Positions 8,901 through 11,022 of a DNA stretch of 11,022 nt are shown here, one piece after another. The DNA is from Pseudomonas chlororaphis (lineage in GTDB: Bacteria; Pseudomonadota; Gammaproteobacteria; Pseudomonadales; Pseudomonadaceae): NCBI GenBank assembly GCA_001023535.1, contig CP011020.1, forward strand, positions 6,149,219-6,160,240, read 5' to 3'. Position numbers and translations under genes: made by a program. Position 1 is the stretch's first letter; every line of letters begins with the position of its first letter. The notes under the pieces were generated by a model. It worked only from the letters and a program-made list of their open reading frames with translations. It did no database searches and was not told where the DNA came from.

Positions 8901-9815
8901 AACCCGGTCGATGGGTCGTTCGAGCACAGCCTGTGCATTCACCAGGTGATCGCCCGTCAAGCGGTAGCCACGCCGGATGCCTTGGCCGTGACCTTCGCCC
9001 ACACGTCACTGAGCTACAGCGAGCTGGATGGCCGTGCCAATCGCCTGGCCCACAAGCTCATCGAATTGGGCGTTGGCCCGGAAGTCCGCGTCGGCGTCGC
9101 GATGCCGCGTTCCGAGCAGTTGCTGATCGCCTTGCTGGCGGTGCTCAAGGCCGGTGGTGCTTACGTGCCTCTCGATCCGGATTACCCGGCCGAGCGCGTG
9201 GCTTACATGCTCGACGACAGTCGTGCGCGGGTGCTGCTGACCGAACAGGCAGTGGCGGCGACTTTGTCGGTGCCTGAGGCCACGGCGGTGCTGATGCTCG
9301 ATCGTCTCGACCTGGACGGTTATTCCCTCGCTGCCCCCCGCACCGGCGTGACCCCGGACAACCTGGCCTACGTGATCTACACCAGCGGTTCCACCGGCCT
9401 GCCCAAAGGCGTGGCGATTGCCCATCGCAACGTGCTGGCGCTGATCGATTGGTCGCGCGCGGTGTACCGTCGCGAAGATATCCAGGGCGTGCTGGCGTCC
9501 ACCTCGGTGTGCTTCGACTTGTCGGTGTGGGAGCTGTTCGTGACCCTGGCCAACGGTGGCTCGCTGATCATCGCCCGCAATGCGCTGGAGCTGCCGCAAC
9601 TGCCGGCCCGGGATCAGGTGCGCCTGATCAACACGGTGCCGTCGGCCATCGCCGCGTTGCAGCGCAGCGGCGGGATTCCGGCCAGTGTGCGGATCATCAA
9701 CCTGGCGGGAGAGCCGCTGAAGCAAAGCCTGGTGGAGGCGCTGTATGAGTCGCCGACCCTTGAGCATGTCTACGACCTCTACGGTCCTTCCGAAGAAACC
9801 ACCTATTCCGCTTGA
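45..9815 (+). CDS. Non-ribosomal peptide synthetase, broken at both ends (pyoverdine-type, A-T-E-C-A-T-E-C-A)
   Basis: Multimodular synthetase of 3256 codons that activates amino acids as adenylates, holds them as thioesters on phosphopantetheine arms and condenses them into a peptide. Residues are numbered from the TTG at 45. Domain order: A1 lacking its N-terminus (1-~455), T1 (Ser495), E1 (~546-970), C (~980-1415), A2 (~1450-1950), T2 (Ser1998), E2 (~2045-2480), C (~2485-2945), A3 (~2955-3256, truncated). TTG 45 is only the first start-like codon after an in-frame TAG at 9-11. It lacks a ribosome binding site and lies inside the A domain, and homology to the third A domain already begins at 15, so this is not a true start. 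The end is also unnatural: a TGA at 9813 falls mid-domain with no T or thioesterase domain after it. The FDGAHERW-type A2 and the repeated E-C pairs suggest a pyoverdine side-chain synthetase (PvdI/PvdJ-like). Another Pseudomonas peptide is possible. NRPS identity is very sure, the product less so. Confidence 0.93.
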   Translation: MGVGPEVRVGVAMPRSEQLLIALLAVLKAGGAYVPLDPDYPAERVAYMLDDSRARVLLTEQAVAATLSVPEATAVLMLDRLDLDGYSLAAPRTGVTPDNLAYVIYTSGSTGLPKGVAIAHRNVLALIDWSRAVYRREDIQGVLASTSVCFDLSVWELFVTLANGGSLIIARNALELPQLPARDQVRLINTVPSAIAALQRSGGIPASVRIINLAGEPLKQSLVEALYESPTLEHVYDLYGPSEDTTYSTWTRRTVGGTANIGRPLKHTASYLLDADLQAVPQGVSAELYLSGAGITRGYLGRAALTAEKYVPNPFSTTGERLYRTGDLCRYRVDGVLEYQGRIDHQVKIRGFRIELGEIEARLLQQSQVRELAVLAQDSEQGQQLAAFIVPSDAAVLTQAEAQVHLRETLKVALREHLPDYMVPTYLVFLERLPLTPNGKLDRKALPAVDGSDQQRAFVAPRSPVEKTLAAIWQSVLNLAEIGLDDNFFELGGDSIVSMQVVSRARQAGITLNPKALFQHQTLRSLAQVAGAGDPQVVEQGPATGVVPLTPVQHWFFERDIPERQHWNQSLLLVPSQWLDAPALDMALTHLAGHHDALRLRFTQMNGQWQQAYVEPSAASLLWQRQASSVEQLNALCDDAQRSLDLEDGPLMRALLVDMADGSQRLLLAIHHLVVDGVSWRVLLDDLQRFYAQLHAGQPLQAPARTSAYGAWSSRLHGDLDRFMHSLDYWRAQASIANDLPCDYPQVALQARDERKVQVKLDAEQTRQLLQQAPKAYRTQVNDLLLTALARTLCRWTGQDHALIQLEGHGREDLFDGVDLTRTVGWFTSLFPVSLRPAAELGASLKAIKEQLRAVPDKGLGYGVLRYLGEPAVRAELAALAAPRITFNYLGQFDRQFDDGALFVPSSEGSGAAQHARAPLANWLTVEGQVYGGELTLNWGFSERMFKHQTIETLAAAYRAELSALIEHCCGLQAPQATPSDFPLARLTQAQLDSLPVDAGQLDDLYPLSPMQQGLLFHSLYEQTAGAYINQLRVDVHGIDPQRFRQAWQATLQAHDILRSGFAWQGDLEQPVQIVLRQVQLPFTHLDWRGHERLADALDERAEAERREGFDLAQAPLLRLVLVQTAADRWHLIYTHHHILMDGWSNAQLLGEVLQRYSARPVVASGGRYRDYIAWLQRQDAHQSEAFWTAQLATLQEPTRLARVLPGAEAESGHGDHYLTLDAPRTQALEQFARAQKVTLNTLVQAAWLLLLQRYTGHASVAFGATVAGRPMELPGIEQQVGLFINTLPVIAAPRPDQSVAAWLQAVQAQNLSLREYEHTPLADLQRWAGQGGEALFDNILVFENYPIAQALQQGAGDGVVFGEVSHLEQTHYPLSVAVTLGQTLALHLCFDRMQFSLAAIEGIAAQLVHLLERFAESAVRQLGDIALVSAEEQARQLAANAPQPYPTDVAVHQRIAQWAALSPQRTAVKFDGESFSYGDIDRRANQLAHALMARGVGPESRVGVALPRSEGVIVALLAVLKAGAAYVPLDTGYPRERLAYLIEDCGLALLLTDSRVSAQLPLEGVAQVLELDGLDLSRQPMDAPVVSIDPQSLAYVIYTSGSTGNPKGVSVAHGPLAMHCQAIGERYEMQASDCEFHFMSFAFDGAHERWLTSLTHGASLLVRDDSLWTPEQTYNAMREHGVTVVAFPPVYLQQLAEHAEREGNPPKVRIYCFGGDAVPNASFERVKRALDPDCIINGYGPTETVVTPLIWKAGREVSCGAAYAPIGSRIGDRSAYVLDADLNLLPQGLAGELYLGGSGLARGYLNRPGLTAERFVADPFGGRGGLLYRTGDLVRQRADGTFDYLDRIDNQVKIRGFRIELGEVEARLQALAGVREAVVVAQEGTAGSGKRLVAYVVADAPAPRDEAFAEHLRAQLKASLPAHMVPAYLLVLERLPLTPNGKLDRKNLPKPDVSQLQHAYVAPRSLLEQQLASIWQDVLKLGQVGLRDNFFELGGDSIVSIQVVSRARQLGIHFTPKDLFQHQTIEALAAVARQGETAQGVDQGPVTGELTLLPVQRLFFQESIPERQHWNQSVLLKPTQLLDARALEQALDALVVHHDGLRLSFVDDGKGWQASYRSLAQQPEGLLWVAEVADAAALEHLANEVQRSLDLQAGPLLRAALATLADGTQRVLLAIHHLVVDGVSWRIVLEDLQSTYRQLSAGQALQLPAKTTSAQAWADRLQGYARSAALQEELAFWQAHLDGADGRLPLDNPQGGRQNRLALTVRTRLDAALTRQLLQDAPKAYRTQVNDLLLTALARVMVRWTGTDSALIQLEGHGREAVFADVDLTRTVGWFTSLYPARLTPTADLGDSLKQVKEQLRSIPNKGLGFGALAQLGDATAQACLAGLPTPGLTFNYLGQFDASFDEAHGALFVPASEGAGDELHADAPLSNTLALNGQVFGGELNLGWTFSREQFDAATVQALADDYARELQGLIEHCCDGTHGGVTPSDFPLARLDQRQLDGLPMAAAQIADLYPLSPMQQGMLFHSVYGQASGAYINQLRLDVEGLDPDRFHQAWQAAVDAHDILRTRFVWQGDLPDPVQVVSKHLALPYCLHDLRNDPQRDETVAALAEAERRQLDLGAPALLRLAIVRLDAQRYHLIYSHHHILMDGWSNSQLLGEVLQRYSGQDVPVPVSRYRDYIAWLQRQAVTASEAFWTPALRRLETPTRLAEVLAKPAMDETGYGDHVHGLDEALTRRLEAFARASKVTVNTLVQAAWLLLLQRYTGKDTVAFGATVAGRAAQLPGIEQQIGLFINTLPVIASPRAEQTLDSWLHAVQEQNLALREFEHTALLDIQRWAGQGGEALFDSLLVFENYPIAQALEQGAPDGLRFGPAATREQTSYPLTLLVSLERQLSVHLSYQRSSFEPAAVTRLAAHLAQLLAQMVDGGERRLAELTLLEADEYQRLIHDWNPVDGSFEHSLCIHQVIARQAVATPDALAVTFAHTSLSYSELDGRANRLAHKLIELGVGPEVRVGVAMPRSEQLLIALLAVLKAGGAYVPLDPDYPAERVAYMLDDSRARVLLTEQAVAATLSVPEATAVLMLDRLDLDGYSLAAPRTGVTPDNLAYVIYTSGSTGLPKGVAIAHRNVLALIDWSRAVYRREDIQGVLASTSVCFDLSVWELFVTLANGGSLIIARNALELPQLPARDQVRLINTVPSAIAALQRSGGIPASVRIINLAGEPLKQSLVEALYESPTLEHVYDLYGPSEETTYSA
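2985..7490 (+). other. NRPS module 2: C-A-T-E, predicted D-Lys
   Basis: This is the only complete module in the window. The C domain opens with DDLYPLSPMQQG (residue 1003) and has HHHILMDGWS (1136). Because it follows an E domain, it should accept a D-configured donor. The A domain shows YTSGSTGNPKG (1599), FDGAHERW (1644), AFPPVY (1687), CFGGD (1713), GYGPTET (1739) and NGKLDRK (1941). Specificity residues read by eye are D1645, G1646, E1649, A1687, C1713, G1715, G1739, V1747, T1748, K1943. I associate this DGEACGGVTK code with lysine in pyoverdine synthetases, from memory and untested. The T domain is LGGDSI with Ser1998. The E domain has HHLVVDGVSW (2177), EGHGRE (2316) and NYLGQF (2397), all intact. 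The T-E-C stretch is a diverged copy of that in module 1, about 4.5 kb downstream. Confidence 0.85.
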
Positions 9816-9861
9816 ACCCGGCGCACTGTCGGCGGCACGGCGAACATCGGCCGGCCGCTCA
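7500..9861 (+). other. NRPS module 3: C plus truncated A domain
   Basis: The C domain is complete: IADLYPLSPMQQG at residue 2513 and HHHILMDGWS at 2646, again after an E domain. The A domain starts near 8920 and is nearly identical to A1 from 9036 on. It retains YTSGSTGLPKG, FDLSVWE and YGPSEE, so the specificity residues up to position 331 (GrsA numbering) read the same as A1 and predict Ala or Gly. The TGA at 9813-9815 replaces the Trp codon of A1 (792-794). NRPS sequence continues without a frame change for 46 bases to 9861 and then stops. The A7-A10 core motifs, the catalytic lysine, T domain and any release domain are absent, so this module cannot activate or carry a residue as drawn. 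Confidence 0.85.
9036..9861 (+). repeat. 826-bp direct repeat, copy 2 (A3 domain)
   Basis: Second copy of the A-domain segment at 15-840, same orientation. The offset of 9021 bases is 3007 codons, so recombination between the copies would remove or add exactly two modules in frame. The three amino-acid-level differences lie within 19 bases at its 3' part: Asp to Glu (copy-1 position 776), Thr to Ala (789) and Trp to stop (794). Two further silent differences follow. The match ends at 9861; 9862 onward is unrelated to 841 onward. Confidence 0.95.
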
Positions 9862-10094
9862 TATCTGCCCCGACCAAGGGTGCACGCCCGAAAACCGGAT
9901 CCGGGTTCTGTACGTCAAACTGTCGACCCAGGAAGCGTCCATGCCGCCAAACCCGGACTGGAGTCGCCGGTTGTCGAACTGCGATGGCGACAATGACTTT
10001 TCCTGCGAAGCGGTCTGGCTCTACCAGCAGGGATTGTCTGCGTGCAAACACCAATGGCAGCCGCGCAAGCTGGGGCAATGACATGACCGCTTAA
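9862..10094. other. Unassigned 233-bp segment between NRPS break and IS remnant
   Basis: Begins exactly where NRPS homology stops and ends at about the point where transposase homology begins. It has no similarity to other parts of the window. Short frames are open on both strands (for example plus to 10081 and minus 10084 to 9803), but neither has a convincing start, a ribosome binding site or a product I recognise. The only local structure I see is a perfect 10-bp palindrome, CCGGATCCGG, at 9895-9904. It could be an older mobile-element remnant or DNA carried in with the rearrangement. Confidence 0.5.
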
Positions 10095-10403
10095 CCTGAA
10101 CCGGGCTTGATCGCTCATTCGGATCGAGGCAGCCAGTATGCCGGTACGGATTACCAGAACTTGCTGACGCGACATGGAATGCGTTGCAGCATGAGTCGCA
10201 AGGGCAACTGCTGGGACAATGCGGTCATGGAGCGCTTCTTCTTGAATCTGAAGATGGAGCGTGTTTGGCGCAAGGATTACGCCAACCATGGCGAAGCGAT
10301 CAAAGACATCACGGACTACATCGTGCGGTTCTATAACGGAAGGCGAATCCATTCATCCTTGGGCTATTTGCCGCCCAATCAGTATGAGCGGCAAGCAGCC
10401 TGA
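10095..10403 (+). pseudogene. IS3-family transposase OrfB, C-terminal remnant
   Basis: Encodes the last ~100 residues of an IS3-family OrfB, the DDE (retroviral-integrase-like) transposase catalytic domain. HSDRGSQY carries the second catalytic Asp. NCWDNAVMERFF carries the catalytic Glu exactly 35 residues later, followed by Lys at +7, the classic D35E-K spacing of this family. YNGRRIHSSLGYLPPNQYE is the usual C-terminus. A full OrfB is about 270-290 residues; the N-terminal helix-turn-helix region and first catalytic Asp are missing. The frame is open only from after a TAA at 10092-10094. TTG 10107 is the first start-like codon, but PEPG just before it looks like family sequence, so the remnant probably begins near 10095. 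It cannot make an active transposase alone. Confidence 0.9.
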
Positions 10404-10412
10404 AAAACACCG

Positions 10413-10439
10413 ATTGAGGTGTCCGGAAAAAATTGACCA
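10413..10439 (+). repeat. Right terminal inverted repeat of IS copy 1
   Basis: Its inner 14 bases, ATTGAGGTGTCCGG, are the exact reverse complement of the inner 14 bases of the left repeat at 10513-10526. The outer five, GACCA, are the reverse complement of TGGTC. Between these the two 27-base repeats are mostly mismatched. The outward end finishes in CA, as in IS3-family right ends. It lies 10 bases after the orfB stop. Confidence 0.85.
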
Positions 10440-10454
10440 CCTCAGACCTTGGCC

Positions 10455-10478
10455 TTCGCGAGCAAGCCCGCTCCCACA
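10455..10478 (-). repeat. Pseudomonas REP element (single)
   Basis: On the minus strand this reads TGTGGGAGCGGGCTTGCTCG and onward, which I recognise as the common dispersed REP of fluorescent pseudomonads. It has a short imperfect stem (GAGC and GCTC arms around GGGCTT). It sits in the 60-bp spacer (10440-10499) between the two IS ends, with no inverted partner. The spacer holds nothing else I can identify. Confidence 0.75.
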
Positions 10479-10497
10479 ATTAATGGGGGATGTTTGA

Positions 10498-11022
<525 letters not shown>

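Larger units (their letters stand above)
10095..10439 (+). mobile_element. 5'-truncated IS3-family element (copy 1)
   Basis: Right-hand remnant of an IS3-family insertion sequence: the OrfB 3' end, a 9-base gap after the stop, and an intact right terminal inverted repeat ending in CA. The left end, orfA and most of orfB are gone. Base composition is lower in GC than the NRPS. The left boundary is estimated from where transposase homology becomes visible and could be off by ten bases or so. Confidence 0.85.

Noticed and set aside
9895..9904. CCGGATCCGG palindrome as an operator or terminator
   Set aside because: Only 10 bases, no loop for a terminator, no T tract and no adjacent promoter. Such palindromes are expected in GC-rich DNA.
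9915..10352. 145-codon minus-strand frame across the junction and transposase remnant
   Set aside because: Most of it is antisense to the clear DDE transposase coding sequence, and it has no recognisable product.

Overview
The window looks like chromosomal DNA of a fluorescent Pseudomonas. Three things point there: high-GC coding with strong G/C at third codon positions, a lysine-type adenylation domain carrying the FDGAHERW signature I associate with pyoverdine peptide synthetases, and a single Pseudomonas-type REP element near the right end. These are recognitions by eye, not database results.

About nine tenths of the window (15-9861) is one plus-strand non-ribosomal peptide synthetase (NRPS) gene, interrupted at both ends. 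The readable domain order is A(5'-truncated)-T-E | C-A-T-E | C-A(3'-truncated). The two complete T-E-C stretches have intact core motifs. Each E domain is followed by a C domain with an HHHILMDG motif, as expected for a C domain that accepts a D-configured donor. Specificity residues read by eye suggest alanine (or glycine) for the first and third A domains and lysine for the second, so the encoded segment would be roughly D-Ala, D-Lys, Ala. On the left, a TAG in the NRPS frame (9-11) sits next to 14 bases that do not fit the A domain. On the right, the third A domain is cut by a TGG-to-TGA nonsense change (9813-9815), and 46 bases later NRPS homology stops abruptly at 9861/9862. The partial first and third A domains are an 826-bp near-identical direct repeat, 9021 bp (exactly two modules) apart.

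From 9862 to 10094 lie 233 bp I cannot assign. Then comes a 5'-truncated IS3-family element: the last ~100 codons of an OrfB DDE transposase (10095-10403) and a right terminal inverted repeat (10413-10439). After a 60-bp spacer containing the REP, a second IS3-family copy begins in the same orientation. It has a left inverted repeat at 10500-10526, orfA at 10558-10854, and orfB from 10851 running off the window with an A7 slippery run near the end of orfA. The ends of the two copies match, so they belong to the same or a closely related IS.

Taken together, this is a decayed or rearranged peptide-synthetase locus, most likely a pyoverdine side-chain synthetase, next to a small pile-up of IS3-family elements. 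I see no wholly new system. The points worth a second look are the double break of the NRPS, the repeat geometry, and a hairpin at the IS left end that would bury the orfA ribosome binding site.
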